Origin: Fibrobacter sp. UWB10
GTDB lineage: Bacteria > Fibrobacterota > Fibrobacteria > Fibrobacterales > Fibrobacteraceae
Length of the DNA: 64,000 bases
Assembly (NCBI RefSeq): GCF_900182935.1
Contig: NZ_FXUE01000004.1
Span: 62,001-126,000 of the forward strand
Direction of reading: 5' to 3'
The notes under the pieces are model-generated. The model was not told the origin of the DNA and ran no database searches. It saw nothing but the letters and a program-made list of their open reading frames with translations. This document shows, piece after piece, positions 14,335-22,848 of this stretch. Position 1 is the stretch's first letter. The number at the start of each line of letters is the position of its first letter. Position numbers and translations under genes: made by a program.

Positions 14335-16269
14335 ATGAGGGCATTGCTACTTTCACTTTCTTTGATAGCGACTCTTTTTACGATGTCGCTTTCGCTCGGA
14401 GCGTGTGCTTCGTCGAAAAAGAGTAGTGCCCTGACTGCTGCTGATTCTGCTGCGATTGCCGCTGCAGTTAATGCAAAATTGGATTCTATCAAATTTGCCG
14501 AAGAACAAGCTTATGCGCCGAATTTAGATGCGGCGCACGAGTCGTTCATTCGCGCCCAAGAAATGGAACTTCGCGGCGAGAAGGCTTTGGCAAATGTGTT
14601 CTGGCAACATGCGGCTGAATCGGACCCCAAGAGCCGTTATCTCGCATTCAAGCTTGCTGAAATCATGATGTCGCAGGGCTCGGATTCGCTCGCCCTGTTG
14701 CAGGCTCAGCGAGCCCAAACGTTGAAAGGTCGCGCTACCGCTTCTCAACTTGGTATTCTTGCACACCTGTACGTGAAGGATGGCCGTGCCGATTCTGCCC
14801 GCAAGTACTTTAATGCGGCGCTGGATTCTTCGCGCTACCAGGACATGACGCTTTTGTACGATTATAGCTTGTTCCTAGAAGCCATTCAGGATGCTAAGGA
14901 GCTAGTTCGTGTGTATGATTTGTTGCTGCCGCAGGTGAATTTCATGCCGACACTTTTCCAGCGTCAGCTTAAATTGCTGCTGGATTTGGGCAGGGATTCT
15001 GCTGTCGTGGAACTTTTTGAAAAAGGTCACGAGGCTACGGGCGACAAGAAAATGCTTTTGCAAATGGTGCAAGGGCTTGTGTTCCAGAAGCGCTTGAAAG
15101 AAGTTCAGGCCGTTGTTGACACGCTTACGGAATCGACGCAAGAAGATGAATCCATGGTGGTGCTCTTGATGAGTGCCTTGGCCGAAAACAACAAGCGCGA
15201 TTCAGCCTATGCAATGCTCAAGAAAAAGTATTTGGTTGACATGGTACGTACACCGTTGTTGGCTAGTTTCTTGGGGCAGTACGAAAATGTGTATGGCGAT
15301 GTGGATAGTGCAAAAGTGCATTTAAAATATGCCGCAGAAAATATGGGTGACCAGCGGGTTTATGTAACGAGTGCATACCACACGCTTTCGGCGATTGCTT
15401 TTAAAGAAAAGAAGACTAAAGATGCGGTACGCTATGCCGAAAAGGCGGATTCTGCTGCGATGGGTGGCGATAAGGCGTCGCTTGCATTGACTTATGGCAC
15501 AGCTGGAATGTTCAATAAAGCCTATAAGATGCTCGACTCGTTGATTGCCGTGTGGGACAAGTGGACTCCGATGGAAGGAATTGCGGATTCTGCTTCGATG
15601 GTCCGCATGAAGATGGATGTTGAGCGTAACAGGCGCCAGTTCCGTAATGTGTATGCCCGCCTTTTGAGTGCCGAAGCTCAGGACATTTTGCAGAAGGATA
15701 TCGGGGATTCTGTAAGAATCAAGAATGCGATGGGTTTGCGTGAACGTGCCGATGGCTTGTACAAGGATCTTGCTTCGAAGGATTCTTCGGATTTGCAGGT
15801 CCGCGTGGTGCGTGCCATGAACTTGGAACGCATGGAACGTTATGATGAAGCGTTTGCCATTTTCGAATATGTGCTTCGCTTTGTGAATCCCTCCATTGAC
15901 CGCGCCGAAGTGTTGAACTATTATGGCTACACGCTGATTGACTTGAATCGTAGCCCCGAAGAACTTGACAAGGGAATCGGTATGGTCGACCAAGCTTTGT
16001 TAATGGAAGAAAAGAAGGGCGAGCCGTCTGAAGCGTACTTGGATTCAAGAGCCTGGGGATTTTACCGCAAGGGAAAGTTTGAAGATGCCCTGACGGTGAT
16101 GAAGCTTATCAAGAGCCCGCATTTTGACGATGACTATGTCTACTGGGAACATATGGCTGCCATTTATGAAGCGCTTGGCATGAAGAATGAAACCAAGGCC
16201 GCTTACAAGAAATTGAAAAAATTGCAGCCGCATCACCCTGCCGTAAAGAAATACTTTAATAAAAAGTAG
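14335..16269 (+). CDS. TPR-repeat lipoprotein
   Basis: 644 residues from the ATG at 14335. Lipobox LGAC (Cys24). The mature protein is almost all helical hairpins with TPR-like spacing, for example ALANVFWQHAAESDPKSRYL, VRYAEKADSAAMGG and the stretch near the end with RNAWAFYRKG-like blocks (SRAWGFYRKGKFEDA). Probably a periplasm-facing outer-membrane scaffold; comparable TPR lipoproteins take part in assembling envelope machines. It starts 7 bases after the PASTA gene and is followed by a LolB-like lipoprotein. No catalytic motif is seen. Partner and exact role unknown. Confidence 0.85.
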   Translation: MRALLLSLSLIATLFTMSLSLGACASSKKSSALTAADSAAIAAAVNAKLDSIKFAEEQAYAPNLDAAHESFIRAQEMELRGEKALANVFWQHAAESDPKSRYLAFKLAEIMMSQGSDSLALLQAQRAQTLKGRATASQLGILAHLYVKDGRADSARKYFNAALDSSRYQDMTLLYDYSLFLEAIQDAKELVRVYDLLLPQVNFMPTLFQRQLKLLLDLGRDSAVVELFEKGHEATGDKKMLLQMVQGLVFQKRLKEVQAVVDTLTESTQEDESMVVLLMSALAENNKRDSAYAMLKKKYLVDMVRTPLLASFLGQYENVYGDVDSAKVHLKYAAENMGDQRVYVTSAYHTLSAIAFKEKKTKDAVRYAEKADSAAMGGDKASLALTYGTAGMFNKAYKMLDSLIAVWDKWTPMEGIADSASMVRMKMDVERNRRQFRNVYARLLSAEAQDILQKDIGDSVRIKNAMGLRERADGLYKDLASKDSSDLQVRVVRAMNLERMERYDEAFAIFEYVLRFVNPSIDRAEVLNYYGYTLIDLNRSPEELDKGIGMVDQALLMEEKKGEPSEAYLDSRAWGFYRKGKFEDALTVMKLIKSPHFDDDYVYWEHMAAIYEALGMKNETKAAYKKLKKLQPHHPAVKKYFNKK

Positions 16270-16388
16270 GAAGTAAACTGTGGCTAATGTGAGATGTGGA
16301 ATGAAAAATGTGAGATGATGAATCACGCATTACACATTTCACATTGCATGTCACAAGAGCCAAATTGATTGAATCGAAGGACCTTTTG
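16270..16388. repeat. Intergenic ATGTG-type repeat patch
   Basis: Contains AATGTGAGATGTGGAATG and another AATGTGAGATG, then the inverted CACATTTCACATT. The arms can form an imperfect hairpin (one mismatch in 13). A similar patch with the same words lies at 44319-44397, suggesting a dispersed intergenic repeat family. Confidence 0.5.
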
Positions 16389-17138
16389 TTGAAGTTTATC
16401 TATTCCATATTGGTGCTACTTTCTCTGTGCGTTCTTGCCGGATGCGCGGGTAAAAAGCCTGTGGTGGAGCCTGCCGCTGCGGTCGATAGCGCTCAAGAGG
16501 CTCCGCGTGATAGCCTGCGCGCCAAGTTTTTGCTGACGATTTATGAAGAAGGAAAAACGCAGGAACTGGACGCCGTCATTTTCTCGGTGCCGGGCAAGCG
16601 TTACCGTATGGAACTCACGGGCCCGCTGGGAATTGGGGTCGCTTCGCTCTTGTGGAAAGAAGAAGGCTGGCAGATGACTTTCCCGACCGAAAAGCTTTAC
16701 ATGAAGGGTGTGGGCTACATGGTCGGACTCTTGAACAGTGATGCTATCCCGATGGTGCATATTCACCAGGTAGCAGACATTTTTGACGGGCGCTTGTTGC
16801 CCGAAGGCTACAAAGAAGTCGAACCGCCCGAAGATTCGACACGCATGGAAGGCGTGACTTATGCCCGCGAAAAGATAGGGCGCCTTTTCCGATTTGCCAA
16901 AGAGGGTGGCCACGTCGCTTGGCTTTCTCGCATGGGCCGCGGCGGCAAGACCGAAACCATTCATTTTAATGATTTCAAGCAATTCGAGGGAGTGGATACT
17001 CCGTCGAGAATTGAGTTTGATTTGGATGGCGAAAAATTCCTGGAAATCAAGATCAAGAAGATTGCCCGAAACAAATCGTTCAGTTCAGGAACCTGGCGAT
17101 TGAACATTCCCAAGAGCTTCAAGCGCGTTGGGGAATAA
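16389..17138 (+). CDS. LolB-like outer-membrane lipoprotein
   Basis: 249 residues if it starts at the TTG at 16389, where AAGGA sits 7 bases upstream and gives a typical leader MKFIYSILVLLSLCVLAGC (Cys19). No ATG is available; further upstream TTG codons lack a site. The body (VFSVPGKRYRMELTGPLGIGVASLLWKEEGW, key residues RMELTGPLG) has the beta pattern of LolB/DUF4292-type proteins, which receive or carry lipoproteins at the outer membrane. DUF4292-like proteins are common outside proteobacteria. It follows the TPR lipoprotein and precedes the M6-like gene. A role in lipoprotein handling is inferred from fold similarity only. Confidence 0.75.
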   Translation: MKFIYSILVLLSLCVLAGCAGKKPVVEPAAAVDSAQEAPRDSLRAKFLLTIYEEGKTQELDAVIFSVPGKRYRMELTGPLGIGVASLLWKEEGWQMTFPTEKLYMKGVGYMVGLLNSDAIPMVHIHQVADIFDGRLLPEGYKEVEPPEDSTRMEGVTYAREKIGRLFRFAKEGGHVAWLSRMGRGGKTETIHFNDFKQFEGVDTPSRIEFDLDGEKFLEIKIKKIARNKSFSSGTWRLNIPKSFKRVGE

Positions 17139-17157
17139 TTTTTTGTAAATTATGGTT

Positions 17158-20100
17158 ATGAAGTTGAATGCTAAGATTTTTGCATTGGTTTTTGGGCTAT
17201 TCTCTTTAGCGACGACGTTTGCGGCAGATACGCTGCAGGTGTTTGCCATTCGTGTGGAATTTGCCGAAGAAAAAACAGATAACAGCCTGACGACAGGAAC
17301 GGGGCTTTTTGATTCTGACAAGACGAAAAAAGATGCTTATAGTTTAGACCCTGTGGGTGTGCGTAACAGTGTGCCTTACTGGAGAAAGCATTTTGAATTT
17401 GCCAATGCCTACTTTAACAAGGCGAGTAACGGTAATGTGGTCATCGATGCGCACTTTTATCCGAAGGAATCGAGTGCCTACAAGCTGAAAAAGCAGATTA
17501 TCGATTATAACCGCACAAGCAAGATGAAGGGCGAAAAGACGGCGGAATTCGACGATGCCCGCAGCCGTGACTACTTGCAGTTTATTTATGACGCCGTGAT
17601 GGCGGCACATGAATCGGGCGATTCTCCGTTCAAGGAACCGCTTTCGAAGAACCCGAATACAAAACGTGCCTACATGATTATTCATGCGGGCGCAAGCCGC
17701 TTGGTTGATGGCGGTAGCATGGGGACGCGCGGCGCCGATACGCCGGGCGACTTTATGGATGTGTACATCGATAAGTCTGCCTGGCAGTACTTGCCGGATT
17801 CGATTAAGAATGTGGCGCTCCGTAAGGAGGGCAAGAAGGCGAATGGCAAAGAGGATTCGCTGGTGGCCGAAGCCCTGCTGTTGAAGGATGCTGCCATCGA
17901 TACGCTGAAATCGATTATGGTCACGAGCGAAACCGCGTCGCAAGACGGCCTGAATTGGGGCGTGAATGGAATTATTGTGAACCAGATCGCGCGTGAACTG
18001 GGGCTCCCGAATACATACGATGTGGTGAAGGGCATTAGCCGCTTGGGTTATTACGATGTGATGGACTTTGCGGGCTATAATGCGGGCAATGGATTCTTGC
18101 CTTCGCTGCCGGCGGCGTGGGAACGTGCCTACATGGGCTGGACTCCGGTAAAAGAAGTGCGTCCGGTGGCAGGCAAGCCCGTGACGGTCGAAATTTCGGC
18201 TGCGGGCACCGGCAAGGGAACCGAGATTGTGAAGGTTCCGCTTTCTGCAAGCGAATACCTGCTGATTGAAAACCGTCAACGCAGTTGGAATAAAGAGGGT
18301 GAAGTCAGCGTGTCGCTGAGCGCTGCAGGCGAAAGTACCGATACGACAATCAAGACCGTGCCTGTAGATAGCTTGCATTTGGTTTTTGAAGATAGCGTGG
18401 ATTGTGCGAAAAAGTGCAAGGCCAATAATAAAAAGGCGAAGGGTGTTATCGTTGATATTGACAGCTACGATGCGGGCCTCCCGGCAAGCGGTATTGTGGT
18501 GTGGCGCGTAAATGATTGGTACTTGCGTGAAACCTTGGAATACGGCATTGCAAACTTCTGGGGTGGCGACACTTTGCGCGACCACCAGTTCGGTATTGCG
18601 ATGGTCGAAGCCGATGGCATTTTGAGCATTGGCAAGACGTTCAAGAATGCCCTTGGCGAAGATACTTATGACTACGGATCGGGTACGGACTTGTTGCCGC
18701 ACTTGCGTAAGCCGAACAAGGATTCCAAGCAGAAGTTTGATACGGTCAAGACGATTGGTTCTACCGGTTATGCAAACACCATGACGACCCAGGGCGGCTA
18801 TACCGGAATCAAAATTGCGGTGAATGTGCCGAAGGGTGCCCGTACGGAAAAGACCTCTAATTCGTTCATGGGCGATAGCGTGGTGAACTTTGGCGCGCAA
18901 AAGATTAGCGTGACCATTAGCATTGATGACGGAAGCATCGATGGCGCCGAATTCCCGCGTAACATTGGCCTTGCCTCTGCTGTGCGTGGCGCTGTGTTTG
19001 TTGACAATCCTGAAAGCGATGGTGAAAAACTCATTGTTGCTGGAGCAATGGATGGTACTCTTCAAGTGTTCAATGCGATGGGCGATACCTTGTTCCCGGC
19101 AGATACCGCAATTGTGCAAAAGACATTGAGCCGCGACAATGCCGAACGTGAAGTTCCGCTGTACCGCGTGGGCGCAAGCTATGGCCCGCTGGTGGGCATG
19201 GCAAGCGATGGCAAGGATGTTTACAGCCTGCATACGAGTAAATTCGTGAAAACGAGCTTTGTAGGTGGACTCCCGACGCAAGAAGCAATTACGATTGATT
19301 CTGCTTTGACAGGGCCCGTTATTGTTGACGGCAACATTTACTATACAACGGTAAAAGGCTCCTTTGTCTATAATGCAAAAGAGGGCAAGGTGACTGCTCT
19401 CGGCAACGAAGGCGCCGGCAACCACACTGGTATTACCGACATGGCGTATTGTGGCACCGAAGATGGTAAGCCTGCCTTTGCTTATTATGTGGCTTCGGAA
19501 GGCTCTGCATATTTGCATGGTGTCGAAGTGAAATTGAATGGCCGGGGTGATGAGAAATATCGCCTTGCTTGTACCGATTTGAATCGTGACGGCAAAGAAG
19601 AAGTGATTGCGGTTGGTAGTCGCGGAACGGTTGCGGTTTCGACTGCTGCAAATGAAAAGACGGACTTGAAATGGACCAAAAACTACAAGCGCGGCTCTGC
19701 AGGTACGAGTGGTTTGAAGCATGAAACCTCTGGTATTGCTGTTGGTGACATCAACGGCGACGGCTATCCTGAAATTGTGTTCCTTGGCGACAATCTGGTG
19801 TATGCGCTGGATCGCTCGGGACTCCCGATTGCTGGATTCCCGGTAAAAATTAGCCGCGGTGCGCCTGTTTATGGATTCTTTAGCGACCCGATTCTTGTAG
19901 ATGTGACGGGCGACGACATGCCTGAAATTCTGGTGCCGAGTAGCGATGGCTTGGTGTATGCGTTTACTGGCAAGGGCAAGCAGGTGACGGACGGATTCCC
20001 GATTGCCGCTGGCAGCTATGAAGACATGGATTCTACAAAGGTTGTTCAGCCGATGAGCATCTTTGTGGCAAACGCTGTGTCTGATAAGAAATCTGCGGGC

Positions 20101-20559
20101 CCGGAACTTTATGCGCTGCATCGCAATAACCTGACGGCTTTCCGCCTGCGCAAGGCCTCTAGCGATGCCACAGAATCGGATGCCGCGTGGACGCTTCCGG
20201 CTGGCGGTAACGAACGTACGGGTTACTTTGATGCTTCTAAGCTTGCCGATGTAAAGAAGGTCTCTGCGAAGGATGAAATTTCTGAATTCTTCATGTTCCC
20301 GAATCCGGTTCGCGGCGGCAAGGCGAAGGCTCGCTTTGAAATCGGTGCGGCAGCAAAGAATGCAACGCTTGAACTCTATGATATTACCGGACTTTGCGTG
20401 TTCAAGGCAAAAATGAGCGATGCAAAGCAGGGCCGCAACCAGTTTGAAAACCTTGATCTGAAGGACCTTGGTTCTGACGTTTATACTGCTCGACTCAAGG
20501 TGAAATTTGAAAGCGGCAAGACCAAGCAGAAACTCTACCGCATAGGAGTGGTAAAATGA
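17158..20559 (+). CDS. Secreted M6-peptidase-like protein lacking the zinc motif, with FG-GAP repeats and sorting-type C-terminus
   Basis: 1133 residues; an ATG two codons upstream is equally possible. Signal peptide MKLNAKIFALVFGLFSLATTFA. The first 350 residues follow the M6 (immune-inhibitor-A-type) layout, including RELGLPNTYDV and LPAAWERAYMGWTPV. The expected HExxH is NQIAR at residues 275-279: His to Asn, Glu to Gln, His to Arg, so zinc proteolysis is unlikely. Three calcium-type FG-GAP motifs follow (DLNRDGKEE, DINGDGYPE, DVTGDDMPE). The tail FMFPNPVRGG...LYDITG and ending KQKLYRIGVVK resembles type 9 secretion sorting domains. A secreted non-catalytic adhesin is the inference. It overlaps the next gene by ATGA. 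Confidence 0.85.
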   Translation: MKLNAKIFALVFGLFSLATTFAADTLQVFAIRVEFAEEKTDNSLTTGTGLFDSDKTKKDAYSLDPVGVRNSVPYWRKHFEFANAYFNKASNGNVVIDAHFYPKESSAYKLKKQIIDYNRTSKMKGEKTAEFDDARSRDYLQFIYDAVMAAHESGDSPFKEPLSKNPNTKRAYMIIHAGASRLVDGGSMGTRGADTPGDFMDVYIDKSAWQYLPDSIKNVALRKEGKKANGKEDSLVAEALLLKDAAIDTLKSIMVTSETASQDGLNWGVNGIIVNQIARELGLPNTYDVVKGISRLGYYDVMDFAGYNAGNGFLPSLPAAWERAYMGWTPVKEVRPVAGKPVTVEISAAGTGKGTEIVKVPLSASEYLLIENRQRSWNKEGEVSVSLSAAGESTDTTIKTVPVDSLHLVFEDSVDCAKKCKANNKKAKGVIVDIDSYDAGLPASGIVVWRVNDWYLRETLEYGIANFWGGDTLRDHQFGIAMVEADGILSIGKTFKNALGEDTYDYGSGTDLLPHLRKPNKDSKQKFDTVKTIGSTGYANTMTTQGGYTGIKIAVNVPKGARTEKTSNSFMGDSVVNFGAQKISVTISIDDGSIDGAEFPRNIGLASAVRGAVFVDNPESDGEKLIVAGAMDGTLQVFNAMGDTLFPADTAIVQKTLSRDNAEREVPLYRVGASYGPLVGMASDGKDVYSLHTSKFVKTSFVGGLPTQEAITIDSALTGPVIVDGNIYYTTVKGSFVYNAKEGKVTALGNEGAGNHTGITDMAYCGTEDGKPAFAYYVASEGSAYLHGVEVKLNGRGDEKYRLACTDLNRDGKEEVIAVGSRGTVAVSTAANEKTDLKWTKNYKRGSAGTSGLKHETSGIAVGDINGDGYPEIVFLGDNLVYALDRSGLPIAGFPVKISRGAPVYGFFSDPILVDVTGDDMPEILVPSSDGLVYAFTGKGKQVTDGFPIAAGSYEDMDSTKVVQPMSIFVANAVSDKKSAGPELYALHRNNLTAFRLRKASSDATESDAAWTLPAGGNERTGYFDASKLADVKKVSAKDEISEFFMFPNPVRGGKAKARFEIGAAAKNATLELYDITGLCVFKAKMSDAKQGRNQFENLDLKDLGSDVYTARLKVKFESGKTKQKLYRIGVVK

Positions 20560-21446
20560 CACGAAGAATCGCCACATTATTGGTCGGCATGACGGTCGCA
20601 TTCCTAGCCGCTTGCACAGCGGATGGGGAATCTACGGAGTTGGTGCCGGTATACCATGGTGATGACGATTCTGGTAACGGGAAAAGTTCTAGCGGTAACG
20701 CGGGTTCTAGCTCTTCGGCAGAATCTTCAGAGTTGGCAGAGCTTTCGGACTATTTAGAGATGGTAAGGGTGCCGGCGGTTTCCTTTACTCGCGGTACTGT
20801 AGACTATAAGATTAGTGCATTTTCTGTCGGCAAGACCGAGGTGACGCAAGGTCTTTACCGCAAAATCATGGGCTCTATTTCTAAAGACGATGAGCTGGGT
20901 GATGACTATCCGGTTTTCAATGTAAGCTGGTACGATGCAGCCCTTTTTTGCAATGCGCTTGCAAAAAAAGTGGGGTATGATACGGCTTATGTTTATGAAT
21001 CGATCAATGATGGCGGTGAATTAGAGAATTTGTCTGTAAACTACGCGGCGGAAACGGTGCGACTCCCGACAGAAATGGAATGGGAAATTGCGGCCCGTGC
21101 GGGGACCTTGACGACTTACTACTGGGATACCGATGTGGCCTCGAAATATGCATATTATGCACAAAATAAAGGCCCTGTGGCGGTTGCCGGCTTTATCCCG
21201 AATGACCTTGACCTTTATGATATGGCGGGCAATGTTGCTGAATGGGTGAACGATTGGTACGGCTCGTATCCGACGGTTTCGCAAACGAACTATACAGGCC
21301 CTGCTGAGGGTTCGTACAAGGGAATTCGCGGCGGCGGATGGTCCGATAAGGCGACTGCTCTAGCTTCTGCTGAACGTGACAAGAAAAACCCCAAGCATCG
21401 AAGTCAGACGCTTGGCTTTAGGGTCGTTTATTCAGCCGGATTTTAG
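20556..21446 (+). CDS. SUMF1/FGE-fold lipoprotein
   Basis: 296 residues. Lipobox LAAC (Cys20), a serine-rich spacer (SGNGKSSSGNAGSSSSAESS), then a formylglycine-generating-enzyme fold: FSVGKTEVTQGLYRKIMG, VSWYDAALFCNALA, VRLPTEMEWEIAARAG, DLYDMAGNVAEWVNDWYG, IRGGGWSD and LGFRVVYSAGF. In true FGE two cysteines lie between RGG and GFR; here that stretch has none, so it is probably not a sulfatase activator. Such SUMF1-like domains often act as binding or structural modules. The ATG overlaps the stop of the M6-like gene by 4 bases, so the two products are translated together and may be partners at the surface. Confidence 0.88.
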   Translation: MTRRIATLLVGMTVAFLAACTADGESTELVPVYHGDDDSGNGKSSSGNAGSSSSAESSELAELSDYLEMVRVPAVSFTRGTVDYKISAFSVGKTEVTQGLYRKIMGSISKDDELGDDYPVFNVSWYDAALFCNALAKKVGYDTAYVYESINDGGELENLSVNYAAETVRLPTEMEWEIAARAGTLTTYYWDTDVASKYAYYAQNKGPVAVAGFIPNDLDLYDMAGNVAEWVNDWYGSYPTVSQTNYTGPAEGSYKGIRGGGWSDKATALASAERDKKNPKHRSQTLGFRVVYSAGF

Positions 21447-21492
21447 TTGCTTTAAAAGCCTGTTTCAAACTTAAATTACTACATTGTGAACC

Positions 21493-22011
21493 ATGAAGAG
21501 GTTTAAATCCATGGTTCTCCCTGTTGCAAGAATGGCTTTGCCATTGCTTGCTGTCTTTGCCTTGATGGCTTGTGAAGAAGAAAAATCCGCACCGTTGCCG
21601 GATTTGCCTGCGATTGAAATCCCGAAGGATGTGCCGGGGCTTTATTCCGGAAGATTGCCGTGCGATGACTGCACGAGTCGCATGGTGCGCATGACTCTTG
21701 GCGAAGACAATTCCGTCGAAGCGATTCAACTGGTGTTGAAAGATACGATGGAAACGGATTCCCTGAAGGGAACGTATGCCGTAACGGATAGCACCATCAA
21801 GGTGACTCTTGAGGGCGATAAAGGCCATTGGAATTTTAAGCGAGCCAAGTTTGGCAATTTGCAGTATATGACGGCGGCCGGTACCGTGTACGAAGACAAA
21901 GATGGTATGACCGCTGAACTGATTCGCATTTTCAAAGTCAAGCCAAAGACTATTGCAAAAGATACGGCAAAGGATTCCGCTGTTGCGGATACAGTAAAGA
22001 AGGGAAAATAG
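21493..22011 (+). CDS. NlpE-like lipoprotein
   Basis: 172 residues from 21493; an internal ATG at 21511 has GAAGAGG upstream and may be the true start (166 residues). Lipobox LMAC. The mature start PGLYSGRLPCDDCTSRMVRMTL matches the NlpE N-terminal domain with its CxxC motif, known from E. coli NlpE, an outer-membrane lipoprotein that reports surface contact, lipoprotein-sorting faults and copper to the envelope stress response. The C-terminal part ends in a Lys/Asp/Thr-rich tail. It sits just before a LytTR response regulator (13 bases), an arrangement that could couple sensing and response, but this is inference. Confidence 0.82.
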   Translation: MKRFKSMVLPVARMALPLLAVFALMACEEEKSAPLPDLPAIEIPKDVPGLYSGRLPCDDCTSRMVRMTLGEDNSVEAIQLVLKDTMETDSLKGTYAVTDSTIKVTLEGDKGHWNFKRAKFGNLQYMTAAGTVYEDKDGMTAELIRIFKVKPKTIAKDTAKDSAVADTVKKGK

Positions 22012-22024
22012 CCTAAGGAGTAAT

Positions 22025-22792
22025 ATGCAGTGTACCGCGTTAGTGATTGATGACGAACCGCTTGCCCGCAAGCGTATGATTTCGCTTTTGGAACCCTATT
22101 CTTCTGAAATTGAAATTTTGGGTGAAGCCGGTTCGGGAGCACAGGCTGTCAAGATGATTCACGAGATGATTCCTGACGTGGTCTTTTTGGATATCCAGAT
22201 GCCCGACATGGATGCTTTCGAAGTGTTGCATTCCCTGCAGGGTGACGATGTCCCGCTGGTGATTTTCACGACTGCGTACGATAATTTTGCGCTTAAGGCG
22301 TTCGAAGAAAATACGGTGGATTACCTTTTGAAGCCGGTGGCGCCTGAACGTTTGGCCGCCTCTATTGAAAAATTGCGTAAGGCAATTCCACAGGTGGACG
22401 ACACGACGATTCCCTCTGACTTGAACTGGGAAAAGCTGCGCAACCTTGTGGACATGAGTGGCCTTTACTTGCAGCGTTTGCAGGTCAAGGTGGGCGACCG
22501 CATCGTTTTTGTGAATATTGACGAAGTGATTCGATTCCATAGCGAAGAAAAGTACACGACGGTCTATACCGTGAACGGCCAGTACGTGATTGATACGCCG
22601 CTGGTGGAACTCGAAAAGAAACTCGACCCGAAACACTTTACTCGCGTGCATCGTTCTCACATTGTGGCTATTGACTACATTGCTGAATGCCGCAAGGGCG
22701 ATGCTGGCCGTATGGTGATGGTGTTGCGCGACAAGGCTGCAACACAGCTGGTGGTGAGCCGCTCACTCGTCAAGAAGATTAGAACGCTGTAG
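22025..22792 (+). CDS. LytTR-type response regulator
   Basis: 255 residues. Receiver domain at 1-120 with the acidic pair DDE, phosphoacceptor Asp in FLDIQMPD (near residue 57), Thr in FTTAYDN and Lys in LLKPV. LytTR DNA-binding domain at about 150-255 (VKVGDRIVFVNIDEVIRFHSEEKYT, FTRVHRSHIVAIDYI). It is the AgrA/LytR type that binds DNA by loops and is normally paired with a LytS-like histidine kinase. No kinase gene lies within the window, so it is an orphan. TAAGGAG precedes the ATG. Its position behind the NlpE-like gene suggests an envelope-related regulon. Confidence 0.93.
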   Translation: MQCTALVIDDEPLARKRMISLLEPYSSEIEILGEAGSGAQAVKMIHEMIPDVVFLDIQMPDMDAFEVLHSLQGDDVPLVIFTTAYDNFALKAFEENTVDYLLKPVAPERLAASIEKLRKAIPQVDDTTIPSDLNWEKLRNLVDMSGLYLQRLQVKVGDRIVFVNIDEVIRFHSEEKYTTVYTVNGQYVIDTPLVELEKKLDPKHFTRVHRSHIVAIDYIAECRKGDAGRMVMVLRDKAATQLVVSRSLVKKIRTL

Positions 22793-22810
22793 GCATTGCT
22801 TTCTAAAAAC

Positions 22811-22830
22811 GAATTGTCGAAAGACAATTC
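22811..22830 (+). promoter_or_regulatory. Perfect 8-bp hairpin with GAAA tetraloop
   Basis: GAATTGTC-GAAA-GACAATTC, a perfect hairpin with a stable GNRA loop, 18 bases ahead of the lipoprotein ATG and 6 bases before its ribosome site. There is no T-run, so it may protect or process mRNA, or separate expression of the two genes. Confidence 0.5.
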
Positions 22831-22848
22831 ATGTGGAAGGAGGGTATC

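Noticed and set aside
12783-14492. 569-codon minus-strand reading frame
   Set aside because: Antisense to the Crp-type and PASTA genes, which have clear domains.
16280-16360. Possible Crp binding site from TGTGA half-sites
   Set aside because: The half-sites do not have the 6-base spacing of TGTGA-N6-TCACA, and the same words recur as a repeat patch elsewhere.
17344-20601. 1085-codon minus-strand reading frame
   Set aside because: Shadow of the M6-like gene, which has a signal peptide, known motifs and a coupled downstream gene.
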